Below are positions 7,753-15,851 of a stretch of 26,569 nt of DNA, one piece after another. The first letter of the stretch is position 1; every line of letters begins with the position of its first letter. A program made the translations under genes and the position numbers. A model generated the notes under the pieces. The model saw only the letters and a program-made list of their open reading frames with translations, was not told the DNA's origin and did not search any database. The stretch comes from CALVJJ01 sp045538425 (GTDB lineage: Bacteria > Bacillota > Clostridia > Christensenellales > UBA1242): the NCBI GenBank assembly GCA_045538425.1, contig JAZSRJ010000067.1:1-26569 (forward strand), in the 5' to 3' direction.

Positions 7753-9877
7753 ATTGTCTTTGATCCATGATTGTATAAGAGGTTTTTCCTTTTCTGATCT
7801 TGTCACTCAATAACTCGAAATAACATCCAGCAACTTGATATCGTCTTATTGGATATGTATGCTGTTGTAAAGTATATGTCAAACCTTCTGTGTATGGACA
7901 CTCTTTGCAATCTTTTTGATACACAACTTGATATGGACAATGACACAAAACCATAAGCGGTACACGCCCTTCAATAGATGCTGTTTGATCCAATGTTTGC
8001 TCATAACTACCAATTACTAGTTTTGCACCAAGCGCATACCAGACATCGCGAGCAATGGTATTGTAGACATTGAGTCTAGGTCCTACAACAAATGGATAGT
8101 CAGTTATATATTTTGCACCATAATAATTATCAATCACAACACCATCTAGATGACATTGTTGTAGTAAACTATCTAAGACTACCATATCTTTATGATTGGC
8201 AACCACAGGCAATTGTAGATAATATGCCTTTGCTTTGCACTTAGATTGTATCAACTCAATACTACGAGCACAATATTGTTTTGGCGCGATTATCACCAAA
8301 TCCGCTGACCCCATCGTCTCTTCGTTGGCAATCATCATTGTATCCCATGGGATAACCACCTTTTTAGAAGTGGGAAGAGTATAAGATTGTTTTACGATGG
8401 TTGGTTTTTTATTGTTCAAAATTGCATTGGTTAATTGTTCAACCCCTTTTCTTCTTAACTCATTTAGCATACTTTTTGACAAAAAGCAATCATTATCTAA
8501 CAAGATATCACATTGTCCAAGACAAAAACTCGTATCTTTTAATTTGGTTAACTGTGTATAGACTTCATCTTTTGTGAGTGTCTTGTTCACACTTTCTTGC
8601 ACCACATCATCCAAAAACACCACCACTTGGACATCTTGCGCCTTAAGTGTTAAGGTAGGTTGTCTCCACAGACGAATTGATGCCGACATATCCACCAACA
8701 CTGTACGTGTTGTAGTACAATAATGATCTTCCATTTGTTTATCTAGTATGAGATGCACATCATCTTTTGGTTGCACTTTTTGTTTGGTATACACAACTAC
8801 CAAATCTTGACTATATTCTACATTACCTACACCCAGTGAAGCAACTTCTTTGTTGTTACGATAGATCTTCAACCCATCTCCTTGATGTAATGATTGTTTT
8901 GTTTTGATAGCAACTCGATATAGATCTTTGAATGGCTTTACCCATACAACTTCCCCAATCGCAACACCACTATGATTGTTATACACGGGTTGAATAATAT
9001 TCTTATGATCTGTTAGGTATGCTTTTGTATTGAATTCTCCTCTTGTAAAAGCAACACTTAACTCTTTTTGATCAATTTTGGCATATCCCAACTCATCCAC
9101 TGCTTTGCGATACCAATGCGTCATAGTTGCAACATAGCCTGGACGACGAAGTCTCCCTTCAATCTTAAAAGAACTCACCCCTGCCTCTGCTAATTGTTGT
9201 ACGCGATCAATTAAAGACAAATCTGCCGGGGACAAATAATACCCTTCTCCTAGAGATTGTTTATCACATTTTGCACCATAACACATACGACACAATTGCT
9301 TACACTCACCACGATTGCCACTTTTATCATAGGCATCCCAACTAAAAAGACAATTGCCAGAAAAAGCAACACACAAAGCACCTTGCACAAAATACTCAAT
9401 CTCTAAGCTGGTATTTTGGCGGATAGCTTTGATATCCTCCAACCTTGTTTCTCTAGACAAAACAACACGAGAAAAGCCTAGTTGTTCTAAAAACTTTGCC
9501 CCTTCTACATTATGGATACCCATTTGGGTAGAAGCGTGTAATTCTAGATTTGGATACAATTGATGCAAAAGGTGTGCCATACCAAAATCTTGTACAATTA
9601 CCGCATCAATGCCACAACTGACAGCCTCATCAATGGATTGTAAGAAATCTTGCACCTCTTCATCTTTTATTAATGTATTGACAGTTATGTATACTTTTGT
9701 GCCAAAAAGGTGACAATAATTGACTGCTTCTTGGAGGTCTATCCCAAAATTAGTAGCACGCATTCTAGCATTAAAACGACTAAGCCCACAATATACAGCA
9801 TCTGCGCCATTGTTGACAGCCACTTTTAGACTTTCCATATCTCCGCAAGGAGCAAGTACTTCTGGTCTATTTCTCAT
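7751..9877 (-). CDS. U32-family protein (RlhA/TrhP-like), large form
   Basis: A 708-residue protein of the peptidase U32 family. Despite the family name, characterised bacterial members (RlhA, TrhP, UbiU/UbiV) act in rRNA or tRNA hydroxylation or quinone biosynthesis and carry an iron-sulfur cluster. The U32 signature is visible as EYFVQGALCVAFSGNCLFS (about 160-178), followed by RGECKQLCRMCY and AKC, giving the cysteine set expected for a 4Fe-4S site. The N-terminus (EVLAPCGDMESLKVAVNNGA) is typical of the barrel. The long C-terminal part, ending with LCHCPYQVV and KDCKECPY, matches the large U32 form with a DUF3656-like region. The ATG is preceded by AAAGGAGG and overlaps the queH end by eleven bases, implying translational coupling. 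RNA hydroxylation is the best guess; protease activity is unlikely. Confidence 0.88.
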   Translation of the reverse strand: MRNRPEVLAPCGDMESLKVAVNNGADAVYCGLSRFNARMRATNFGIDLQEAVNYCHLFGTKVYITVNTLIKDEEVQDFLQSIDEAVSCGIDAVIVQDFGMAHLLHQLYPNLELHASTQMGIHNVEGAKFLEQLGFSRVVLSRETRLEDIKAIRQNTSLEIEYFVQGALCVAFSGNCLFSWDAYDKSGNRGECKQLCRMCYGAKCDKQSLGEGYYLSPADLSLIDRVQQLAEAGVSSFKIEGRLRRPGYVATMTHWYRKAVDELGYAKIDQKELSVAFTRGEFNTKAYLTDHKNIIQPVYNNHSGVAIGEVVWVKPFKDLYRVAIKTKQSLHQGDGLKIYRNNKEVASLGVGNVEYSQDLVVVYTKQKVQPKDDVHLILDKQMEDHYCTTTRTVLVDMSASIRLWRQPTLTLKAQDVQVVVFLDDVVQESVNKTLTKDEVYTQLTKLKDTSFCLGQCDILLDNDCFLSKSMLNELRRKGVEQLTNAILNNKKPTIVKQSYTLPTSKKVVIPWDTMMIANEETMGSADLVIIAPKQYCARSIELIQSKCKAKAYYLQLPVVANHKDMVVLDSLLQQCHLDGVVIDNYYGAKYITDYPFVVGPRLNVYNTIARDVWYALGAKLVIGSYEQTLDQTASIEGRVPLMVLCHCPYQVVYQKDCKECPYTEGLTYTLQQHTYPIRRYQVAGCYFELLSDKIRKGKTSYTIMDQRQ

Positions 9878-10496
9878 CCCCTTCCTCCTTTCTGCGCGCT
9901 ACATAACTATAGACACATCCACAATAATCTTGACGATAGATACCCAATTGTCTAGATAAGACACAACTTCGAAGATATCCATTGTTTTTCTTGAAATCAC
10001 TATATAGATATTCTACCCCATATTGTTCTGCCAAAGCAAAACCAATCTGGTTGAGTATTTCACTATTCTTATAAGGACTGATTGACAAAGTTGTCGTAAA
10101 CAATGAAAAGCCATGTTGTTTTGCGTATTCTACTGCACGTTGCATACGAAGACGATAACAAATATGACATCGATCTCCCCCTTCAGGATCATTCTCATGC
10201 CCTTTGATCGCCTGATAAAATTCTGTCTCATCGTAATGTTCTATCACAACTTGCACTGTATCCAACCGCAACCCAGTCAACACTTTTTGTATTTCGTCTC
10301 CACGCTTTTTGTATTCTTCATGTGGATAGATGTTAGGATTGTAATAATAAAGGGTAATATCAAAATATTTTGCCAACAATTCCAAAACACCACTACTACA
10401 AGGTCCACAACAGACATGCAAAAGAAGAGGTTGTCTACCATTCTCTTCCAACCTCTTATCTAGCATCGCCATAATTTGTTTTCCGCTGTATTTCAT
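9867..10496 (-). CDS. queH: Epoxyqueuosine reductase QueH
   Basis: A 209-residue member of the QueH family (formerly DUF208), which carries out the last step of queuosine synthesis, reducing epoxyqueuosine in tRNA anticodons, as a non-orthologous replacement for cobalamin-dependent QueG. The diagnostic cysteines are present: LLLHVCCGPCSSGVLE (adjacent Cys pair and C-x-x-C), GDRCHICYRLR (C-x-x-C) and NNGYLRSCVLSRQLGIYRQ followed by DYCGC. TTLSISPYKN is also typical. The ATG directly follows the stop of the upstream gene and has AAAGGAG seven bases away, and its own end overlaps the U32 gene, so this is a tightly coupled operon. Other queuosine genes (queA, tgt) are not in the window. Confidence 0.93.
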   Translation of the reverse strand: MKYSGKQIMAMLDKRLEENGRQPLLLHVCCGPCSSGVLELLAKYFDITLYYYNPNIYPHEEYKKRGDEIQKVLTGLRLDTVQVVIEHYDETEFYQAIKGHENDPEGGDRCHICYRLRMQRAVEYAKQHGFSLFTTTLSISPYKNSEILNQIGFALAEQYGVEYLYSDFKKNNGYLRSCVLSRQLGIYRQDYCGCVYSYVARRKEEGDEK

Positions 10497-11237
10497 TTAG
10501 TTCTCCTTTGCAGTAAAGGTTACTCCATTCTCCCCAAACACAATCACATTATGAATCTGTACCCGATCTAACGCCATAGATAAATATTGCCCGGCAAGTT
10601 GTTGCAAAACAGTAACCCCTTCTCCTAATACAGTCTCTACCAACTGCATCTCAGGACTATCTTTTTCTACACCTGAAAAATAGACATTGGTTGCTCCAAG
10701 TATCATTGTTTCGTCTAACATAGAATACTCTGTCTCTGCAAACAAATAAACTTTCTCCACTCCAAGCAACTCCATAACCTCTTTTTCTTCTTCAGTCTCT
10801 AGCGCCACTACTAGATTGATCTCTTGCACTGTATGGATTATATGGTCTTTTACATAAAATTCTTTTAGAGAGGCTTCACTTTCAGATACCACTCCCATGA
10901 TACGTCCAATGAGCGCACCAAAATCATTGTACGACCACATCTTGTCCCCAATATAAGGTAGAGGACTTACCACTTCACCTATGGTATTGAACAAATGAGG
11001 ATATTCTGCTTGTTTTTCTATATACATATCCAAATATTTTGTACAAGGAACTTCTAGATCCTCTTGATCCAATTTTCCAATATTCTCAATAGCATCTGCA
11101 AACGAACCAATTGATTCTCCTGCTTTTAAGGTCGTCGCAACACAAGAATATAAGAAAATAGCGCAAAAAAGTAAGATCATGATGATCTTGAGCCATTTGG
11201 CTTCGTTACCCATTCTCCACTTTTTCTTTTTTGCCAT
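10497..11237 (-). CDS. Membrane-anchored protein of unknown function, first gene of the queH operon
   Basis: A 246-residue protein with a basic N-terminus (MAKKKKWRMG), one hydrophobic helix at about 18-36 (IIMILLFCAIFLYSCVA) and a roughly 210-residue extracytoplasmic or cytosolic domain rich in Glu and Val. The sequence YSC-VA is lipobox-like but lacks a proper small residue before and after the cysteine, so I favour an uncleaved anchor. The longer frame to 11267 is wrong: its first ATG forms part of the -10 TACAAT, upstream of any transcript, whereas the ATG at 11237 follows AGAGG. The TAA stop abuts the queH ATG. I do not recognise the family, and no role in queuosine metabolism can be inferred beyond co-transcription. 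Confidence 0.75.
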   Translation of the reverse strand: MAKKKKWRMGNEAKWLKIIMILLFCAIFLYSCVATTLKAGESIGSFADAIENIGKLDQEDLEVPCTKYLDMYIEKQAEYPHLFNTIGEVVSPLPYIGDKMWSYNDFGALIGRIMGVVSESEASLKEFYVKDHIIHTVQEINLVVALETEEEKEVMELLGVEKVYLFAETEYSMLDETMILGATNVYFSGVEKDSPEMQLVETVLGEGVTVLQQLAGQYLSMALDRVQIHNVIVFGENGVTFTAKEN

Positions 11238-11265
11238 ATCGCCTCTTTTTATTTGCTCTATTGTC

Positions 11266-11294
11266 ATTGTACTCTAAAAAAGTCCATATGTCAA
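11266..11294 (-). promoter_or_regulatory. Promoter of the queH operon
   Basis: Consensus TTGACA (11294-11289), 17-base spacer, TACAAT (11271-11266) on the minus strand. Confidence 0.88.
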
Positions 11295-11360
11295 ATAGTA
11301 GACAAAAATGAACTATTTTGATACACCATCACGACTTTTATTTTCTATCGTCTTGTCGCC

Positions 11361-11389
11361 TTGACTTTGCTACAACAAAAACCTATAAT
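11361..11389 (+). promoter_or_regulatory. Promoter of the GalU-like gene
   Basis: TTGACT (11361-11366), 17-base spacer, TATAAT (11384-11389). It excludes the upstream part of the open frame as coding. Confidence 0.88.
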
Positions 11390-11420
11390 AACAATAGAAG
11401 ATAAGGATAAGGAGAATATT

Positions 11421-12290
11421 ATGTCAGTTAAAAAAGCCGTCATACTCTGTGGAGGATTGGCCACACGTATGCTACCAATTACAAAATCCATTCCAAAAGA
11501 AATGTTTCCATTGCTTGACAAACCAATTATACAACACATTTTGGAAGATCTAAAGTCTGTTGGTGTTGAAGAAGCAGCACTGATTGTTTCTGACCGAAAA
11601 CAATGCATTAAAGATTATTTTGGGGCTGACAACAATCTCATCAACGAGCTTGTCGCTAAAAATAAAATAACAGAAGCCAATATGGTTAAGGAATTGGAAA
11701 ACATTTTGCCAATCACCTATATTACACAAGAAAAACCAAAAGGCACAATGGATGCAGTATATATCGCGAAAAAGTTTGTAGACAACCAACCATTCTTTTT
11801 ATTCTTTGGTGACGAGTATCTACTTGCCCCAAACAACAATGTAGCAAAACAACTTTTGAACGCCTACAATACCGAAGCACACAATATACTTGCCATTCAG
11901 GCAGTAGATGATAGCCAAGTACACAAATATGGTATTGTAAAACCAACTTCCAATCATCCATATTTTGGTATAGAATACATGGTTGAAAAACCAAAAAGAG
12001 AAGAAGCTCCTAGCAATCTCAGTTATATTGGACCAGCTATTCTGCAATCCAATATATTTGCTTATATGGAACAACGCCTAGGCACGACCGACAAGGAACA
12101 ATATATCACCGAGGCTTACCAATTGCTAGCCCAACAACAAGACTTATATGGTCTAACAATCGACGGCTTGCGTCTAGACTTAGGATCAAAATTAGGATTT
12201 ATTCAATCCAACGTACTTGCTAGTTTACAACACCCAGAATATAAGGATGCTATGAAAGCATTTTTACAAAACTTAGATCTTACAAAATAA
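11421..12290 (+). CDS. galU: UTP-glucose-1-phosphate uridylyltransferase (GalU-like)
   Basis: A 289-residue nucleotidyltransferase that makes UDP-glucose from UTP and glucose-1-phosphate, supplying cell-envelope glycan and glycolipid synthesis. The nucleotide loop ILCGGLATRMLPITKSIPKE closely follows the GalU form (AGLGTR-LP-TK-IPKEM), followed by LLDKPIIQHILEDL. TYITQEKPKGTMDAVYIA matches the GalU substrate region, FFGDEYLL carries the metal-binding Asp, and YGIV and MVEKP are also family positions. The stretch SYIGPAILQSNIF departs from the common GRY-L-P-IF, so specificity for a related sugar phosphate is possible. ATG at 11421 is chosen: AAGGAG precedes it by six bases and the promoter lies just upstream. 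Single-gene unit. Confidence 0.88.
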   Translation: MSVKKAVILCGGLATRMLPITKSIPKEMFPLLDKPIIQHILEDLKSVGVEEAALIVSDRKQCIKDYFGADNNLINELVAKNKITEANMVKELENILPITYITQEKPKGTMDAVYIAKKFVDNQPFFLFFGDEYLLAPNNNVAKQLLNAYNTEAHNILAIQAVDDSQVHKYGIVKPTSNHPYFGIEYMVEKPKREEAPSNLSYIGPAILQSNIFAYMEQRLGTTDKEQYITEAYQLLAQQQDLYGLTIDGLRLDLGSKLGFIQSNVLASLQHPEYKDAMKAFLQNLDLTK

Positions 12291-12318
12291 AAAAAGAGCA
12301 AACTACTTGCTCTTTTTT
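12289..12318. terminator. Bidirectional terminator between galU and degV
   Basis: GAGCAA (12296-12301) pairs with TTGCTC (12307-12312), flanked by an A-tract and a T6 tract, so the stem extends as A-T pairs. Both stop codons touch it. Confidence 0.88.
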
Positions 12319-13192
12319 ATTGTCTTTCATGTGTTGAAAAATATCCTATTCCAAGTGCACCAGTACCAGTATGAGACCCGATCACTGGTCCAATCATACC
12401 TTTCATCACTTCAATGGTTGGATCTATATTTTTAATAGTTGCTTCCAATTCTTCTGCCATTGCCTTATTATCAGTATAAGCGATAAAGACTGGTGGATGC
12501 ATCTCTTTATCGTATCCAGCAACAAACTTATCAACCAAATGTTTTAATGCTTTTTTATCTCCCATTGTTTTGCCCACGACAGACAAATGACCTTCTTTAT
12601 CAATATAGATCAATGGTCGAATAGATAACATCTTTCCAATCATTGCAGCAGCACCGCTCACACGTCCACCACGACGCAAACAATCCATATCACTTACAAA
12701 GAAATTGACTTCCAAATACTCTAACAAATAATTAATTTTGCTATAAGCCTCAATAGCAGACAATCCTTGGTCACGATATTGTTGCAAATGATGAAGTAGA
12801 TATTTTGAAGCAATCGTTGCTGAAAGAGAATCTACCACATAAATCTTATGCTCATTCTTTTGATTCATTTCGTTGACAACATCTTTCACAAGTCCATAGG
12901 TAAGACTTAATCCACTTGACAAACATAGATGTACAATGTCTTGATTGTATTTTTCAAGTAATGCTGTAAAATACTCTTCCACTTCTACATGATTGAGTCC
13001 GGTCGTAGAATACATCTTTCCCGCTTTAATGGACGCATAAAAATCTAAATAATCTTTTTCACTATCAAATTCATCATAATGAACTTCCCCATCACTAATA
13101 AAGCACATAGGAATATATTCTATATGATTGTCTCTTAATTCACTCTTAAAAGCATCAACTGTTGTATCTGTTGAAAGTACAAATTGTGACAT
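12317..13192 (-). CDS. DegV family fatty-acid-binding protein
   Basis: A 291-residue DegV/FakB-type protein. The family binds a long-chain fatty acid in a two-domain fold; in FakAB systems it presents the fatty acid to the kinase FakA. Family features are: FVLSTDTTVD near the N-terminus, YSTTGLNHVEVEEYF, the signature LCLSSGLSLTYG, DSLSAT, LRRGGRVSGAAAMIGKML and the late H-T-G (GSHTGTGALGIGYF). AGAGGAG lies eight bases before the ATG, and a strong promoter is upstream. No fakA is in the window, so whether it works in fatty-acid activation or has another lipid-binding role cannot be settled. Between promoter and RBS a short inverted repeat (GGCAACA and TGTTGTC, about 13213-13227) could regulate it. 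Confidence 0.92.
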   Translation of the reverse strand: MSQFVLSTDTTVDAFKSELRDNHIEYIPMCFISDGEVHYDEFDSEKDYLDFYASIKAGKMYSTTGLNHVEVEEYFTALLEKYNQDIVHLCLSSGLSLTYGLVKDVVNEMNQKNEHKIYVVDSLSATIASKYLLHHLQQYRDQGLSAIEAYSKINYLLEYLEVNFFVSDMDCLRRGGRVSGAAAMIGKMLSIRPLIYIDKEGHLSVVGKTMGDKKALKHLVDKFVAGYDKEMHPPVFIAYTDNKAMAEELEATIKNIDPTIEVMKGMIGPVIGSHTGTGALGIGYFSTHERQ

Positions 13193-13244
13193 AAAAAAAT
13201 CTCCTCTTACTTGGCAACAATGTTGTCAGTTGTGTTCATCACGT

Positions 13245-13273
13245 ATTATACCAAAAAGTATTTTGCTTGACAA
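13245..13273 (-). promoter_or_regulatory. Promoter of the degV gene
   Basis: TTGTCA (13273-13268), 17-base spacer, TATAAT (13250-13245) on the minus strand. Confidence 0.82.
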
Positions 13274-13341
13274 ATAAAATATCTCATTTTCTCGTTTTTT
13301 GTTACTTTTGCCAAAATTTCGGCAAAACACCATGAAACTTA

Positions 13342-13370
13342 TTGCACTTTGTCATCTTTTTTTATATACT
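13342..13370 (+). promoter_or_regulatory. Promoter of the small-TM/MazG-like operon
   Basis: TTGCAC (13342-13347), 17-base spacer, TATACT (13365-13370). Its position rules out the long upstream extension of the following frame. Confidence 0.75.
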
Positions 13371-13409
13371 AATAATAGAATATTATTGGATGATAAAGAG
13401 AGGTGCACA

Positions 13410-13667
13410 ATGGATGAATGGGAACAAGGGCTGCTGCTAATCGCACTATATGTCGTATGTGTTGGTGGCGGATATCTATACGAATGGATTAAAAAATGGA
13501 GAACAAGACGCAAAAAAGCCCAAGCTATTGTGGATCAAGTCAATCACGAAATTGCAAGTGAAACCATGGAAAAAGAAGTCGCTTTATCCAAAACTGAAGA
13601 AAAGAGCGTAAGCGAAACAAAAAGTGAAGACAACCAACCAAATACCACCGAAACAACAGAACAATAG
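13410..13667 (+). CDS. Small single-pass membrane protein with Glu/Thr-rich tail
   Basis: An 85-residue protein. Residues 7-22 form one transmembrane helix (LLLIALYVVCVGGGYL); a strongly basic segment follows (KKWRTRRKKAQ), then an acidic, Ser/Thr/Glu-rich low-complexity tail ending NTTETTEQ. By the positive-inside rule the tail should be cytosolic. The ATG at 13410 is chosen because GAGAGGTG is four bases upstream; an in-frame ATG at 13299 is upstream of the promoter. It precedes the MazG-like gene by seven bases and is probably co-translated with it. I do not recognise a family; the tail is likely disordered. Confidence 0.7.
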   Translation: MDEWEQGLLLIALYVVCVGGGYLYEWIKKWRTRRKKAQAIVDQVNHEIASETMEKEVALSKTEEKSVSETKSEDNQPNTTETTEQ

Positions 13668-13674
13668 GAATAGT

Positions 13675-13977
13675 ATGGACAAACAACAAAGACTAGCAAT
13701 CTATGCCGAATGCGAGAAAAAATGGGGTAAGATTGCACAATATGACCAATGCATTGAAGAAATGGCAGAACTCACAATTGCCATCAACAAAGTAAAAAGA
13801 AAAACACTATATGGTGAATATATTGATAGACCAGAGATTGAGGACAATCTTGTTGAAGAAGTAGCCGATGTCGTAATGTGCTTAGAGCAGATTATAGGCT
13901 GGATTGGTGAAGATGTTGTCTCTCAAAAACTAGATCAAAAATTGAATAAACTCATTCAACACATGAAAAAATATTAA
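13675..13977 (+). CDS. MazG-like nucleoside triphosphate pyrophosphohydrolase
   Basis: A 100-residue all-alpha NTP pyrophosphatase-like protein. The metal-binding motif of the superfamily is visible as E-x-x-E in CIEEMAELTIAI (Glu-29, Glu-32) and E-x-x-D in LVEEVADVVMCLEQI (Glu-62, Asp-65). Such enzymes hydrolyse non-canonical or excess (d)NTPs to the monophosphate and pyrophosphate. The short single-domain form resembles the stand-alone MazG-like proteins found in Firmicutes and phages, not the two-domain MazG. The start is the ATG seven bases after the preceding stop, with AGGA upstream; a longer frame would overlap that gene heavily. The stop is part of the following terminator stem. Substrate preference is unknown. 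Confidence 0.82.
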   Translation: MDKQQRLAIYAECEKKWGKIAQYDQCIEEMAELTIAINKVKRKTLYGEYIDRPEIEDNLVEEVADVVMCLEQIIGWIGEDVVSQKLDQKLNKLIQHMKKY

Positions 13978-14003
13978 GATAGAGCCCATCTATCTTATTT
14001 TTT
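13976..14003 (+). terminator. Intrinsic terminator of the MazG-like operon
   Basis: AAGATAGA (13976-13983) pairs with TCTATCTT (13989-13996), loop GCCCA, followed by A and six T. Confidence 0.85.
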
Positions 14004-14026
14004 ATCCAAATACCCTTTTTCAATCA

Positions 14027-14055
14027 TTGACATTATCTTCAAAATAAGGTAAAAT
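14027..14055 (+). promoter_or_regulatory. Promoter of the GGDEF gene
   Basis: Consensus TTGACA (14027-14032), 17-base spacer, TAAAAT (14050-14055). The -10 overlaps the first in-frame ATG (14054), which therefore cannot be the start. Confidence 0.87.
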
Positions 14056-14089
14056 GAAGTATATTTTTTTTTATAACAGGTATAGGCCT

Positions 14090-15133
14090 ATGAAACAACA
14101 TATCCAAGAAATAGACTATTTCAAAAATATCGATTTGCAACACGCGTTAGATCCATTAACTCAAGTATTGACGCGTGAAACTCTTTTTGGGTATGCGCAG
14201 CACTTGATCGACACCAAAACAGATTTTACTTTTTGCATGGTAGATATCGATAACTTTAAGTATGTTAACGATAAGTATGGTCACCTCGTAGGAGACAACA
14301 TTCTTATTACGGTCGCAAAACATTTGATGGATACCATTGGACAACAAGGTGTTGTTGGCAGATTTGGTGGTGACGAGTTTTTAATCATTCTTAACAAGAT
14401 CACAGAATATAGTGATGTTTGGAATATTTTTCACAACCTCAACTCAACTATGAAAGGATTGATTTTTGAAGAAGCAAAAGATCTTCGTGCTACCCTCACA
14501 ACTGGACTATCTAGATATCCACTAGATGCTAAAAACTTAGATAAGCTGATTGAAAAAGCCGATCGTGCTTTGTATCGTGGTAAGACAAAAGGACGTAATT
14601 GTTTTATTATCTATCTTAATGAAAAACATAAAAACTTACCTTATACAAAACAATCCATCCTAACCACCATTGATGTACATCAAAAATGTTTTGAATTGTT
14701 GACAGCGTCTTGCAATATTGAAGAAAATATCCAAACGCTTTTCCATTTTGTCTGTGACTACCTTATGCTTGATCACATCTGTATCCAAAAAGATGATAAG
14801 TTAGAATATTCTACTTTCCATCCACTTGCACAAAAAGAAATGATCGACTCCCTTCCAATTACCATTGTGAAAAATGCAGTCAAGGATAAAATATTGTATA
14901 CCAACGATATTGATACATTCAAAAAATGCCATCCAGATCTATACACAACACTCAAAGGACAAAAAATTTCTTCTACCTGTCTTTGTGCTATTGATGTATT
15001 TGGAAAACATTATGGATATTTGCGTGTAGACACAACTAAAAATGGTCGTATTTGGCAAAGCGCTGACCTTAATTATCTCATTGCAATTGCCAATACAATC
15101 GCGCTTTTACTATACGGAAAAGAACACAAATAA
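14090..15133 (+). CDS. Diguanylate cyclase-like protein, GGDEF followed by GAF-like domain
   Basis: A 347-residue soluble protein. The GGDEF domain occupies about 18-175: DPLTQVLTRETL, VDIDNFKYVNDKYGHLVGD and the intact active site GRFGGDEF (GGDEF at 93-97), so synthesis of cyclic di-GMP from two GTP is expected. No RxxD inhibitory site is seen five residues upstream. A C-terminal region of about 150 residues (roughly 195-345) has the pattern of a GAF sensor (YLMLDHICIQKDDKL to LCAIDVFGKHYGYLRV and LNYLIAIANTIALLL). Sensor domains normally precede GGDEF, so this order is unusual. There is no transmembrane helix or EAL domain. The start at 14090 (AGGCC-type weak RBS) is chosen because the ATG at 14054 is in the -10. 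Confidence 0.88.
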   Translation: MKQHIQEIDYFKNIDLQHALDPLTQVLTRETLFGYAQHLIDTKTDFTFCMVDIDNFKYVNDKYGHLVGDNILITVAKHLMDTIGQQGVVGRFGGDEFLIILNKITEYSDVWNIFHNLNSTMKGLIFEEAKDLRATLTTGLSRYPLDAKNLDKLIEKADRALYRGKTKGRNCFIIYLNEKHKNLPYTKQSILTTIDVHQKCFELLTASCNIEENIQTLFHFVCDYLMLDHICIQKDDKLEYSTFHPLAQKEMIDSLPITIVKNAVKDKILYTNDIDTFKKCHPDLYTTLKGQKISSTCLCAIDVFGKHYGYLRVDTTKNGRIWQSADLNYLIAIANTIALLLYGKEHK

Positions 15134-15137
15134 CAAC

Positions 15138-15162
15138 AACCCTACACAAGTAGGGTTTTTTT
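15138..15162 (+). terminator. Intrinsic terminator of the GGDEF gene
   Basis: AACCCTAC (15138-15145) pairs with GTAGGGTT (15150-15157) over loop ACAA, followed by five more T. Confidence 0.88.
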
Positions 15163-15176
15163 ATATCAAAATTGGC

Positions 15177-15182
15177 TATACT
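15177..15182 (+). promoter_or_regulatory. -10 element six bases before the DUF998 start codon
   Basis: TATACT ends at 15182 and the ATG begins at 15189, so transcription would start at or next to the A of the ATG. The -35 region (inside the preceding terminator) is poor. Confidence 0.4.
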
Positions 15183-15188
15183 TACCCT

Positions 15189-15800
15189 ATGTCAACACGA
15201 TCTAAATATATTTGGGCTAGTATTTTGTTATTTGGCGCTGTCTATTATCTTGTAGCCGAACTCATCACCATTGGGCTGACTAGCGATCAATTCGCTAGTT
15301 ATTACACACACACCATTAGCGAACTAAGCGTACCTTATTCTATCAACCAATTTTCTAAGAGTTATTTGTTAATGCAAAGTGCCTTTTTTGTGAATGGACC
15401 AATATTCAGCATTGGATATTATTACTTAGTCCGTCCTCATATATTAAAAGGCAAACAAATGGCCACCATTCTATCCATCATTGTTGGACTAGGTACCATT
15501 ATGGTGGGGCTTTTTCATTGTGAAGGTTCACACCTACTCCATATGATTGCCACTGTTATCACCTTTGTAAGCGGTACAATGACGCTTCTTTGGACAAGTA
15601 TCTATTCCACCATGTTTTCCCCAAAAATCATTCGAATTCTATGTCTATTTAGCTTTTTAGCAATGGTGCTTACCTTGACACCTTTGCAACAACCCTTGCT
15701 TCCCATTCTAGAACGTATGGTTATCTATCCTATTGTCTTTTTTCAATTCGTCGTTGTCAAAACAACAGTATCTCAAAATGGATGCTTGACGCAACATTGA
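15189..15800 (+). CDS. DUF998 family membrane protein
   Basis: A 203-residue polytopic membrane protein with about six helices. The early motif SYYTHTISELSVPYS after the first helix is typical of DUF998 proteins, which share distant similarity with rhomboid-unrelated small permease-like folds and have no established function. Helices fall at about 9-27, 58-76, 88-107, 113-133, 138-155 and 160-185. The only sensible start is the ATG at 15189 (MSTRSKYIW), because the open frame upstream runs back into the GGDEF gene and its terminator. There is no Shine-Dalgarno before it, while a TATACT lies six bases away, so a leaderless transcript is possible. The -35 of the next gene lies inside its 3' end. 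Confidence 0.75.
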   Translation: MSTRSKYIWASILLFGAVYYLVAELITIGLTSDQFASYYTHTISELSVPYSINQFSKSYLLMQSAFFVNGPIFSIGYYYLVRPHILKGKQMATILSIIVGLGTIMVGLFHCEGSHLLHMIATVITFVSGTMTLLWTSIYSTMFSPKIIRILCLFSFLAMVLTLTPLQQPLLPILERMVIYPIVFFQFVVVKTTVSQNGCLTQH

Positions 15801-15815
15801 TACATTTGGTACACT
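15786..15815 (+). promoter_or_regulatory. Promoter of the gene at 15852
   Basis: TTGACG (15786-15791), 18-base spacer, TACACT (15810-15815). The -35 overlaps the end of the DUF998 coding sequence. Confidence 0.6.
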
Positions 15816-15851
15816 ATAAGAGTAATATCAAAACAACAAAAAAGGAACGAC

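Noticed and set aside
11130..11160. Lipoprotein call for the 246-residue membrane-anchored protein from its YSC-VA stretch
   Set aside because: The residue before the cysteine is serine but the -3 and +1 positions do not fit a lipobox well; an uncleaved anchor is the more cautious reading.
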